The notes below the pieces were generated by a model. The model was not told the DNA's origin and ran no database searches. It worked only from the letters and a program-made list of their open reading frames with translations. A program made the translations under genes and the position numbers. Positions 1 to 10,700 of a DNA stretch of 64,000 bases are shown piece by piece. How positions within the stretch are numbered: position 1 is the stretch's first letter; each line of letters begins with the position of its first letter. The stretch comes from Eretmocerus hayati (lineage: Eukaryota > Arthropoda > Insecta > Hymenoptera > Aphelinidae), in assembly GCA_029851415.1 (NCBI GenBank), contig CM056744.1, forward strand, positions 118,824,838 through 118,888,837. The letters run 5' to 3'.

Positions 1-340
1 AATACCTTCCGCTGCTTCTGAAGAATCAACGGGTAAAGCTGAGGAAATTTTCTTTTTAAGTCGGTAATTTTTCATATATTCAGCCCTTTTTGCCTTTGCC
101 GTTATTATCTGAGCCTCACTTGAGGTGTTCTTCTTTGTTAATAGATAATTTTTCATATATTCAGCCCTTTTTGCCTTCTTCGTTGCTACATCCAACTCAA
201 CAATCACAGAATTTTTGGTAATGACTTCAACATGCTTTTTTGCTCCATTTTCGACTACTTGAACCTTGGATCTAATGTCAACATCCACTTGATTGCCAGA
301 TGGATGATTGGTGTTGACTAAAATTGCTGTTGGAAGTCCA
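1..340 (-). CDS. Internal exon of spliced gene, duplicated KAKRAEYMKNY motif (runs off left edge)
   Basis: Read on the minus strand, 340 to 1 is open throughout and leaves the window still open. The acceptor is a good polypyrimidine stretch ending TTTCACTAG just above 340. The encoded segment is charged and holds the basic motif KAKRAEYMKNY twice, about 27 residues apart, each followed by a lysine-rich tail (LLTKKN and RLKKK). The two copies are near-identical in DNA as well (about 65-98 and 146-180), so an exon-internal duplication is likely. Similar basic K/R-A-E-Y-M-x-x-Y-R repeats occur, from memory, in lineage-specific insect proteins and in some proteins linked to Helitron or Pif1-type mobile elements. 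I cannot tell which applies and give no function. It joins in frame to the exon at 437-580. Confidence 0.6.
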
Positions 341-436
341 CTAGTGAAAGTAGAATGAAAATATTAATGATTATAATTAATTTTCATAGTCATGTTCCAT
401 GCTGATATATTGAAGTAATTAATTGCCAATGCTCAC

Positions 437-580
437 GGTAGAGACATTTCTCTTGGCATCATGTTGGTATTTTCCCCAGTAATAACTATTGTTGGTTGCT
501 CTCTGACTTTCTCTATCGATGATGATGTCTGCGCTGCTATGAAATGTGTTTGAGCGATTGGTTCCAGGTCATTTTCATTA
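437..580 (-). CDS. Internal exon of the same minus-strand gene
   Basis: A 144-nt open segment on the minus strand is bounded by an acceptor (TTACTTTTCAG above 580) and a good donor (GTGAGC below 437). It starts with one base that completes a split codon and ends with two bases (CC). Those two bases join the T at the start of the 340-1 exon to make a proline codon, and the frame stays open across the junction. The product is polar and Ser/Thr/Gln/Glu-rich with no recognisable domain, including TSSSIEKVREQPTIV. Agreement of frame on both sides of two introns is the main evidence that this is a real exon. The intron to the next exon is only 96 nt (341-436). Confidence 0.55.
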
Positions 581-670
581 CTGAAAAGTAAGCATAGTAT
601 ATACAGCACTTAGTATATGGAAGTTTAAATAATGGAATTTTGATATAACCATTTATTAAATTCTTGAATC

Positions 671-769
671 TCAAAGTCTATTAGCACTCATTATGAAAAC
701 ATCAGCTCTCCTGCCATTGATAAATGAGTTAACGTAATCTCTGAAGTCAAAGTCTATAAGCCTTCGTTT
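671..769 (-). CDS. Possible alternative terminal exon with stop and poly(A) signal
   Basis: On the minus strand an acceptor (CTTATCTTTTCAG above 769) is followed by 32 open codons, beginning KRRLIDFDFRDYVNSF, then TGA. An AATAAA signal (minus, 652-657) lies about 14 nt past the stop. It lies inside the intron between the MDDLAS exon and the 580-437 exon. Joined to the MDDLAS exon the frame would be wrong and quickly stops, so it would need a different upstream exon. It may be a terminal exon of another isoform or of a gene remnant, or a chance open stretch. No family was recognised. Confidence 0.22.
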   Translation of the reverse strand, partial: KRRLIDFDFRDYVNSFINGRRADVFIMSANRL

Positions 770-784
770 CTGAAAAGATAAGTT

Positions 785-1490
785 GTCAGCTAGAAGTGGC
801 AAACTATTAGTTATTATTGTCACAGTGGATGGTTCAAAATGTTCTCAACTAGATGTTGTTACCAAGTACCTCAGCCAAAGATAACATTCTCAAGCTTGTT
901 TCAAACCTTGGAACTCTTGCCATGCCCCACTTTTGATATGTAAAGAAATATGCGAGCCAGTTTGTGTGTCCAGCTACTTACACCGCTGTCTCCCAAACTA
1001 AATTTAAGAAATTAAGACCCAACATTTCAATTACCACATGCAAGACAGCTCATATACTTACTCTCCTTGACATCTAGCCAAAAGTGGCAAAGTATTAGTC
1101 ACCATTGTCACAATAGATGGTTCCAACTACTTTGAACTATTAATATTGACAACGGTAAGTAATATATTGCCACTCATGACTACAAATCCATCAAGACGTA
1201 CCTTGAGGGTGGGTATGAGCTGTCTTGAATGTGAAAATTGAAATGTTGGGTCTCAATTTCCTACTTTTAGTTTGAGAGACAACCATGTAACTAGTAAGGG
1301 ACCAAAAACTGGCTCGCATGTTGGTTTATATGTCAAGAGTGAGGCACGTCAACAGTTCCAATGTTTGCAACAAGTTTGAAAATGTAATCCTTGGTTGTGG
1401 TACTTGATAACAATAACCAGTTCAAAACAATTTGAACCAATAATATTGACAACCGTAACTATTATCTTGCCACTTATGACTGGAAATCCA
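785..1490. repeat. Palindromic (foldback) repeat in the intron of the left gene
   Basis: Two diverged arms (about 785-1115 and 1125-1490) are reverse complements of each other. Matching landmarks include GCGAGCCAGTTT and GACCCAACATTTCAATT in the left arm against AAATTGAAATGTTGGGTC and AACTGGCTCGC in the right arm, and AAGTGGCAA against TTGCCACTT further out. A further direct copy of the right-arm segment (ATATTGACAAC...TTGCCACT...GAGTAAGTATGA) occurs at about 1440-1525. The arms are clearly aged. It is probably a non-autonomous foldback element. No transposase was seen. Confidence 0.7.
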
Positions 1491-1569
1491 TGAAAATGTT
1501 GCTTGAGAGTAAGTATGAACTTTCTTAAATGTGTGATGATCAAAATTTTGGGTTTCAATTGCTTGCTTT

Positions 1570-2033
1570 TGGTTTGATTGAAAACTGCTCACATTTTTGT
1601 CAACAAGCCGAGAGTTAGGCTAGGTTTGGTAACTTACCTGGATGCAAGATCATCCATCGTGTCTGCCAGCAATTCCAATCACGTATCTGTATTTTTTCAA
1701 GTAATCATTATTGTACATAATTTATTGTTGTTATGCGTGCTACACAGTGCCACATTAGCAGGCATTATGATGCTATACCGGCTTACAGACGATCAGCTCA
1801 TCCACGCTGCGCCCAGGCGGGTGTTTGGTAACACACTTACAAGTATTTCCGGCGTTCACACGGGTAATACGGCGTTTTCGGGGCGAGTTACTTACGCGCC
1901 GTAAGATTCACACGGATCCCGTTGTTCGCATCGAGCTACATTTACCCCTGGGGCCAAAGGCTTCTCAGCGCCGGTAAAGAAGGTTTCACCTTCAAAAATT
2001 GCTAATCGCTAATCGCTAATCGTCAACCGCTAA
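1570..2033. other. Noncoding stretch with short GCTAATC tandem repeat
   Basis: Apart from the proposed first coding exon this segment shows no gene. At about 1999-2038 there is a short tandem array of GCTAATC-like heptads/octads leading into the foldback element that follows. An open frame through 1578-1904 has no protein-like features and was not called. Confidence 0.5.
1638..1657 (-). CDS. Probable first coding exon (MDDLAS) of the left-edge gene
   Basis: On the minus strand an ATG at 1657, with A at -3, opens six codons (MDDLAS) and ends with AG just before a strong donor, GTAAGTT. The two leftover bases plus the first T of the 580-437 exon give a serine codon, after which that exon is open in the correct frame. 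The three exons together make exactly 168 codons to the window edge. The intron (581-1637) is about 1.06 kb and contains the palindromic repeat at 785-1490. The start is inferred; another upstream coding exon is possible, because the frame above this ATG has not been shown to be closed by a real transcript end. Confidence 0.4.
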
Positions 2034-3024
2034 CCGCAAATCGCGCAGCAGCCCGCGCGGACTGAGTCACGGTGAAATTTTTCTCGTCCTTAGGATGGGA
2101 AATCAACCCCCAAATGCTCGGATGCTCTGGCCAAGTGTTCTGTCAGGGGGAGGGGGGATTCACTTCAAAACTCAGGAAGGTCAATAGACTCGCAGATGCC
2201 CGTATGCTCGGACCAAAAGTTCTGTCGGGAGAGAAATTCAACCCAAAACCTAGGGAGGCATATTAATCCGCAAATGTCCGAATTCTCGAACTGGAAATTC
2301 TGTCGGGGGGGGGGGATCAAACCAAAATCCAGGAACGCAATCAAACCCGCGAATAACCGGATGCTCGGACCAGGAATTCTGTCAAGGAAGAAAATCAATC
2401 CCAAAACCCAGGAGGGCTGGAAGATCTGTTGAGGGAAATGCTCAGAACGAAGGCTCTGTCAAAGGAGGAATTCACTCCAAAACCTAAGAAGGCAAATTAA
2501 CCGGCAAATGCTCGGACACTACGGATCTCGTTCTTTGTGGAATAACACAGATGTTTCAGCTCTACAAAATTCAGAGAGTGCGGTTTGTTGTTTCAACGCC
2601 GAGATCGGCATCACAACTTAATTTCAAGAAACTGAAACAGATTAAACACCTTGCAAAATTATCAGCCATATATAGCATCCGTTTATTTGCATTTTAAAAA
2701 GCCATTGGAATGGAAAATTTTCCCGACACAACTTTCGGTCCGAGCATCCGGGCATTTGCGGGTTAGTTTGCCTCCCTAGGCTTTGGGTTGAATTTATTTC
2801 TTCCCCGACAGAACTTTCGGTCCGAGCATCCGGGCATTGTGAGTTAATTTACCTTCCGGGGTTTTGAAGTGAATCCCCCCCCCCTCCCGTCAGATTACAT
2901 GGCCAGAGCACCCGAGCATTTAGGGTTTCATTTTCCATCCTAGGGGTTTCAGCTGTGGATAGAGAAACGAGAAAAATTTCACCCTGCCTCAGTTTGCGCG
3001 GACTGCTGCGCGATTTTTTTCACA
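2034..3024. mobile_element. Foldback-like element with tandemly repeated inverted arms
   Basis: The left end (TCGCGCAGCAG then GCGCGGACTGAG and GGTGAAATTTTTCTCG, 2040-2088) is matched in inverse orientation at about 2968-3014. Inside, the left arm (about 2100-2515) is a tandem array of about six degenerate units of 65-90 bp. Each unit carries a core like AATGCTCGGACC, then TTCTGTC, a G-run and CCAAAACC. The right arm (about 2700-2940) holds three inverse units with CCGAGCATCCGGGCATT. The spacer between arms is about 2520-2700. Inverted arms made of tandem repeats are the architecture of Drosophila Foldback (FB) elements; homology to FB itself is not claimed. No coding capacity was seen. Confidence 0.65.
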
Positions 3025-3035
3025 TGGGCGATTGA

Positions 3036-3064
3036 GCCGCGATTTCACATCGCCGAAATCGCGG
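3036..3064. repeat. Short perfect hairpin next to the foldback element
   Basis: GCCGCGATTT (3036-3045) and AAATCGCGGC (3055-3064) form a 10-bp perfect stem with a 9-nt loop, just outside the right arm of the foldback element. It may be part of that element's terminus. Confidence 0.55.
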
Positions 3065-6000
3065 CGATTTGCTGTCAATGTGAACACGCTCATAGCCAAG
3101 TTCGTGCGCTAGCACAGTTCACTTCCCGAGTGAAGCGAGAGAAATGAGTCCTCCGCGCCCGAAATGAGCCCAAACTCTACCGCGTTTGAAATAGGTTAGA
3201 ATGATGAAAAATATCAGATGACTTCATGAGACAAGTTGTTACTTCGGTAATGAACAGAAAACATGGAATCAGACCATCACAATTTAACTCGAATGAAAGA
3301 AAAACTTCCAGCTTTGTACTTGTTCATGTAAATTCATTCACTCATGATTCATTAAAGATAAGAAGAAAAAAAAAGATGCTCATTTGGTCAAGAGATGATA
3401 CTTCATTGACACCATTCTTCGGAAATGAGGAGACGTAAGTGATATGTTGAGTTGGCGTCGCAAAAATTGTGTTTTTGCATTCGCATTCTGTCCCATTTGG
3501 ATTACTCTCTGTAAAAATTGAGTTGCGCCTTTGATCAACTTCCGAAATCCAGCGCCAGCAAATTCAAACGTCAACATCCATGTAGTACCCGTCTCTCAAA
3601 GCTCGATACACAAGCCGAGTTTTGCCGATTGGCTCGTGAGGAAAGATCGTGACTGCAGTTAGTTTGGCTGCTGTACAACAGAGCTAGAGTTGGAGCGCAG
3701 AAAAAAGCTAACTAGAGGCACAACTTTCACTCGTGCTTGCATTTAGAATGGGAGAAAAAGCTAAATCAAATAAAGCGAGGGATTTTCTATATCGAATCCC
3801 TTGTGTAACCAGAAGACTTATAATTGAGCCGCTGGTTTGACTTTCGATATACTCACATGTGCATCTGTACATGTCGAGAGAGATGTTGAGTGTGGGTTCG
3901 GAAAGAGACGCGAGTTCGAAACCTAAGCTAACTTTCGAGCTGTCACTAGTTGGTTGCAGTGGTGCAGTTTTATCAATCTCACTGCATTATTCCCAAGCGA
4001 GAATCACAGCAAGTTTAATTGAGTCGACTGACTACTTTCGTTTTTACTGGGCATGTGAGGTTTAAAGAATATCTTCAGGTGTTCAGAATCAGATCAACGA
4101 CGCGTCCTTGTCCAATTCAGCTTTTTTCAGAGTTGCTTCGAATTACTTTGCTGACCTTATACTATTACAAATATTTGGTTGATATTTTATTTGTGATCAG
4201 TAATATCTGATATATTCCATACCTAAGTGTTACTTCCGTGGATTTGACGAGTAGTTTGATGTCTAATCGGATGAAATCAGATTGTATTAATGCATCCAAG
4301 TCCCATCAAAATTGCACAAATTTTCGCAGAGTATTTTTTGGCAAGATAAGGTTACTTCAAGTAGAATTACCATGAGTTAATCTTCCAGAATTTTTTTTGT
4401 AATGGCATACTTAGCGTGCATCCATGAATTTCTTCAGGATTCTTCAATAATTATTTGGATTCTGAATTTTCAAGATTCGAAAAACCCTTCAATCAGCGTG
4501 AACGAGAAATAGACATCACTTACTGCTACAATACTGCCTGGTTGTGTGAAAAAAAACTATTATCTTGGCAAAATGTCATGAATACTCTTTTTCCGTCAAG
4601 AAAGTGTATTATTAACGTCCAAATAGTGCTCATTTTTAGTCAAACGAATTAATAAGAGATTCTGGGAATGTACAGTCCCCTGTAGTCATAATATTTAATT
4701 TTGGGGTGTATTTTTGTCATATTTCATTACGCGCGGACCAGTCGGTATTGTCGAAAATTGTGAAAATTATCAGAAGCAAGATTTGCTTCAACTCAACATT
4801 ATCTTTGATCCATAGAAATCGTTAATCCATGAACGTATTATCATACTTAGCACATTCGGTCAGTGCTTCAAAACCATATTCGAATCGCAAATTCTACTCA
4901 ACTCCGATGTATAACAAAGATCCAGCATGTCTCTCATCCAAACAATCCATGAATTGGGCCCGCCAAACACCGCATCGAAGTTCGTCTCAAAGAGATGCCT
5001 TCGCCGATAGTTCGGTGAAAGCATCCGTACATATTAAACTCGTTGTATATGTTCATACTAATTGGGGCTTTATTCTTCTTCGTCATTTGAATCTTCCCGT
5101 TCTCTCGATGCTTTGAAATCGTGCTTTAGCTGAAACCGGCACCGAAACCTCGACAGCATAAACAGTGTCGTCGTTGCCTCTTACTTCACGTTTATAGAGT
5201 ACACACAACGACGAAAGTAGACTTTAGCAGCCAAAATCCTATTTTCACCACCGGGCCATAATCGTGCTCTCAGAGCTCGTGATACCTTTTGAGTTTCAGC
5301 TTCTGCCGCTCTTTTCTTTATGGGTACATATCGCACCGCACGGAGAGCTGAGTTTTGCATTCGTATAGAGAAGATATCTAGATTCTGGGTAAATGAAAAT
5401 TCGCGAGGAGAGGCATTCATTAACCCTATAGTAGACTCTCTGTGGCTTAGAAAAGAGAGAAGTCGGACTTTCCGTGATGGCTCTTTGCGGTTGAGCACTC
5501 GTTAACGCGCAGCTCGCTGGAAAATCGCCGCTATAATCAGCGTCACGTTCTCTCTTATAGCAAAACTATGACATGCCGTCTCTGCAAATAACGGCCCCCG
5601 CAAAATTTTACCCTCAACAAAGTGCTGAGTTAGCTAGGAAGAGAGGGCCAAAGTGAGCCCCGCTTACGGAGCCTCGACCGCCAAACGCGAAAATCTTCTT
5701 CCGAGTGTCGCTCAGACTTGAGCCGGGTGTTCAGATTCCTTCTATCTCGTGAATTTTGAATTCTTTCGCAAATTCTTGCCTCTCGACGAGAACTGTCTTC
5801 CAATATGCATTTGAAAGGCTCCAAAAAGGCATCTTTCTATACTCATCGGTGACAATCAACAGACTTTTTTTAGATTGATCGTGTTTACTTCAATTTTCTA
5901 AGAGACTCATTCCAAATTTGCAGTACTTATCCCTCGAAAAGGGGAAAAAATTCTAAAATGCAAGAAGATGCAAACGTGTTTTCAACGTACAAACTTGCAT

Positions 6001-7520
6001 CATTTAGAGATGTTTGTTTCCTTTGAATCCGAATCATAAAGGTACTCTAATCTACATCATTTCTAGAAGTCAGTTTCGTAGTAAGATCACCATCGCGAGA
6101 TGGCTATCTGGAAGTATGCATGATTTCAAAAATATCCTTGTCAAGATGTTGTAGTTTTCTGTAGGTTGAAACTACTGATTCCAACGCATAATTTATTATC
6201 ATATAGTGCCTGATAAGATCGTATGAGTTTTATCCTCTTGCCATTTGATGATATTTCATGCTTTGATCAGGCCTAATGTTCTTCCATGTCAGATGAAAGC
6301 AGCTTACTCGCAAAAAACATGCTTTGCGATCTTGGAACGATCACGTGTGGTACTTATCACGTGTAATCGTGAAATCGCCGCAAAAAGTTCCGGATCAGAT
6401 CGTGAAGTACGCAACTTTACATTCGTAATTCACATTCCTGATTTTGAATCCTCAGAAAACATCAGCAGATCTCCAAGCCAATTTTCTCTGATCTCTTTCC
6501 GGCGTTATCTTTCCGCACACAGCAGTCAGATGTGCATGTGCAGGCAAGCAGCGGTTTAATCCTTAGCTTTCTCTTTCTGCTCGCGAAAACTCGTTTGCTC
6601 GAGATCGATTTCCATGAGGATCGACACTCTCGCTTTGGCACGTAACGCATAAAGCAAGAAGAAAACACTGGGAACAGTATAAGCGTCATTCCTGGGTAAG
6701 AGTCACGCAATTGCTCGATTAACCCAGCTTGGGTTCTATTTCTTCAGAGTCATGAGTACCTTTTCCGCCCGAGCTTTTGTCAATATCTAGAGTCTTTTTA
6801 CGACCTCTGTATCTTCTTTCGAGTTTTATTTCACAAGTTCAAGAGAACTTGGAGTTTTTGTGGCGACGTGTTTGTTTTATTGATGGTTTTGAGGGTGAGG
6901 TCATTCCAGATTACAGAAACAAATGTTCGGGAGTCATCATGTGGTTGTATATTCACAATATCGTACTTTTGTAGTGGATTTTTTATTGGTTTTGGCTAAA
7001 CTGAAATTTTTACATTTGGAAACTCGTGCTTGCAATTTATGCGACCCTGTATGGGGTCCAAATTTGATTAGAAAGAAAATCACTTCCATTTGTTCCTTCG
7101 AATGAAATGCAATAAGCTCCTTTTTACCAAGTTTTTCTTCTCGCCGTGAATAATCTTTTAGGGACATACTCAAACAGATTTCAGTATTATTTGCTTTTTT
7201 ATGCAGTGTGTTCAGGCTATATATTCGCATTTCAAGTCCTAATTGTGCTTCTGGTCGCTATTTAAAAAACATAACCAATTGCTTTCAGAAGAAGACTGGG
7301 CTTTTGAGATCTGATATCAATAATGTTTTGGCGTTATTCGAGTGCTCAATCTGATGATATTGAAAAAGTTTTTTCTAAATATCAACAAATTATGCCTCCA
7401 AAATCGCACCAGCAAAAATAGTACATTACGCGACAAGGGCTGAAAGTGACCCATCGTGGCCCGGGTAGGTTGCCGCACGAGCCGGTAGGCGAGGGGTTAT
7501 TTTTGGCCCGAGGTGCGTAC
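3065..7520. other. Intergenic or intronic sequence without supported genes
   Basis: I see AT-rich sequence with CpG-richer patches around 5150-5800. Open frames here are short (up to about 105 codons), overlap on both strands and lack domains, good splice contexts or biased composition. No repeat structure stood out. Confidence 0.5.
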
Positions 7521-7763
7521 ACTGTTTTTCGGTGACACTTGTATCGAAATTCTATGCTTTCCGACACGATGTCGGGGCAAAATGCCGCTCCTTCGTACAG
7601 GTTAAAAAACGTCGGAGCATGCAATGTAGTAGCCCGAGGGCGCAGCCCGAGGGCTACTGCGCATGCTCGCTCGTTTTCTAGCCTGGGCGGCATTGCGGCA
7701 TTTTCTGCCTCGGGATCGGGGCGGAAACCATAGGCTTTCGATGCCAGTGTGCCGAAAAGTCAG
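7521..7763. mobile_element. Palindromic MITE-like hairpin, about 243 bp
   Basis: The two halves are imperfect reverse complements about a centre near 7642. Pairs include TTTTCGG...CACTTGTATCGAAA (left) against TTTCGATGCCAGTGTGCCGAAAA (right), CAAAATGCCG against CGGCATTTTCTGC, and AGCATGCAATGTAGTAGCCC against GGGCTACTGCGCATGCT. The tip carries GCCCGAGGGC twice, separated by GCA, and an outer GTAGCCC/GGGCTAC stem. GC content is well above the surroundings. No coding potential is credible. GC-rich sequence at 7400-7520 directly to the left may belong to the same insertion. Confidence 0.6.
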
Positions 7764-10700
7764 AATGCTTATTCATCCATTCATTGGCCTCAAACAATGT
7801 CTAATGGCTTATTCGAAGTCTGTTGGTGATGTCCGATCGCTCCCAAACTGATCGGACTAATAATCTACATGGTTTTCTCTCGGTTTGAGTCATATGAGAG
7901 TAAATTTGCATCTATTGTTTTTTCAAGAATATTGAAAAAAAGAATCCTTCTGGTGGTTTGGGACTACTGCTTAAGAATTGTAACACTGTGAAACTGTGAT
8001 AAATGTTCACCTGCTAGCCCAAAGGCTAGGAGGCAAACTACGTCAGAACGTGTTCAGAAACTCTCTTGAATTAACAAAAGTTCTACAACTCTCTAGAATA
8101 CGATGAACGAGTAAAAATCATGGACCGCGCCTGGGACTAAAAAACTTCATATTACAAGTAACAGTAGCTGTTTGATGGTTAGAAAATTATGTTGTTTATC
8201 AAGCTACTCATGAGTATGCGATATAGCAGCTGAGGATGCTGATGATCAATGGCATATTCGAGGGCATATTGGTTGCGCTCTCCAGGCATCATTATCAGCT
8301 CACAGTCTCTGTTGGTCCAGACTATGTGCATATCATCACGTCTGTACCTTCTTCTCTATGTGTGCAAAGCAGCGTTATCCATCTTGGCTTGCGTAGAGAT
8401 TATTAACCTGCTTGTCTCTCGTTTGCCCGTTAGACGGTGCGGCTCATGCGTATGCAGGAAGCGTTGCGTCATCTCTTCTCATTTCATCTTGTGCTATTTG
8501 AATATTTATTCTAGCAAACTATCTCCTAACGTATCTCCAGTTTTTATTCAGACTCCAATTTGTGCAACGTCTAATATTATCCTGTATTCTGAGCTACCTA
8601 CCTTGAATAACAATCAAAATCGTCTTAGTCTTATTCCGATTGACTTTTTAGTCCTTTTATGTAGGTCAAGATTCTGCTATTCATTAGCTTTCTTCATTGT
8701 TCGAGCGTTTTTCTTTCTGTAACCTTTCACTTCCTCGTTCTTTCCCCGTTCTACAATGTCATCAATGTACCAAACTCTTCATATCTCTAATAAATGGGAG
8801 TTGAATTTTCATATTTTGTAGAGATCACATTTGAATACAAGCCATTTTGAGTTTGGTACATGTTCAGGGTTGTACCTGACAAATAAACGATGACTTGGAT
8901 GGACTCTCTCGAGCGCAGTTTACTCAATCGCCGCAAACCCCTATCCAGATCGCCCGACCGGACCTCGACATTCCAATTGCAATAGATTCTGCATCCATTT
9001 CTGAGCACAATCGATAGGTATCGGATGGAGCACTGTACAACACTATGGCGCTAGGATACTTCGGTTACAAGAATTTCGACAAGGCTCATCAAATTGAGCT
9101 CTAAGTCAGACTCCCACGTGTCTCAAGATCAAAGATGTTCATCATGTACAGTAAAAAAATTTTACGTTCCTTTCATACATTTCATCATGCCAAATTTTGC
9201 CTCTTGTTCTGCCATAATCAGAGATTGAGTTGTTTGGTCTACACAGCACAGTATCCCTAGTATCGGCACAGTTTCTTCACTGCTGGGGGAAGTCAAAATG
9301 GGAAGAAGACACATCACACCACAAATCTCTGTATACTTGTGTTATGACTAAAATCACATCTGGACTGTAGCAGAAAAATATAGCCAATTTTTTTTAAGAA
9401 AAGGAGGAAAAAGTACCTACACAGTACTTTTTCAATCATTGGACGGCTCCATCCACAGTCTGAAGATTTTTTCAGGATTGACTTTCAGTGACAAAACTGT
9501 CACACATCCTATATAATGTCAAGATTTAGAGTGCCCATGTTCGTGCATGTGCACAAAATCTCACTATTTTGTGATTCAATCAATAAAATTTGACCAGTCA
9601 CCAATGTGATAATCACGCGATTGACCAGAATGGAGTGATCATATACAAATAAAATGTGATACTATATTGTAAAAAAAAGAGAATGATATTCTACAGCATT
9701 TGTGATTCTATGGTGTGTTTTCGTTAGGTTTTGTCCCAACATACTCATCTCGAATTGCGTACCACCACCTATTTCTGTCGAGGAATATCTGTTTGTACGA
9801 ACAGAAATGCCAATCACGAGCCAAATAAGTAAATAGCTTTCCTCTTCGGGCAAAATTTAATCACGGGCAATGTGGATGGGGGGGGGGGGGCTCCTGCACT
9901 CTTCCTTCTGCCCTTCTCGCAGAAGTTGAGCGAGAATCTCTTTTTTGGGTCGTGATTCTCTCCGACACCCCATTCACTTTGAGATACTTGAATTCATTAT
10001 TCACCGGTATTGTTCGATCAATGCCATTTGTTTCCTCCTAATTTCTCAATCCGAGTTGCCGTTGACAAGCATTGTGACGAAGAAATTTCTGACTCTGACT
10101 TGATTCATGTGATGAATTTAATCTCAATGGGCGACTCAAATTAATTATTGAGATTTCAAATTTTCATTTCCCACCAAAAGACAAATGCGTGAAAAATTGT
10201 TCGTAGCTGAGAGTTTTGACTCAGATTCCTATCCCTCGAATACAAACTAAGTCCGTTGAACCGCAAGATACCAAGGGACCACTCTACAAACAGTTATCCA
10301 AAAATAACCCACTCTATGACAATTAGGTTAAGTATAATTTCTACCTAACAAAAAATATTACGATCCAATAATCATATCATCCTTTTCGTTTTTTTTTTTC
10401 ACTCTCATCGTCTCTTCGTTTCTCCTTACACCGTCTTCAAATAACGTAATATAACTATCCAACAGACTGTCGACCACACAATCGCGGTCACGCGCACATT
10501 ATGCAAAAAAAGTTTCGTTGCAAGAAAGAATACAGACGGGACTTCTATATTTCTCGTTAGATTGAAAGGCGTTTCGTGCTTTCTTTCTTTTCTTTTTTGA
10601 AATTGTTTTCAGCTTGCCGATATTACGTTTTCCCTGGCTTGCTTCTCGTCCACTTTTGAAAATTAGACTTGGTAAAATCGCTGAGAGAGGCTCTCTTTCG

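Noticed and set aside
8249..8722. 157-codon plus-strand open frame
   Set aside because: Hydrophobic and Ser/Leu/Ile-rich like translated AT-rich DNA, no domain, no splice or promoter context.
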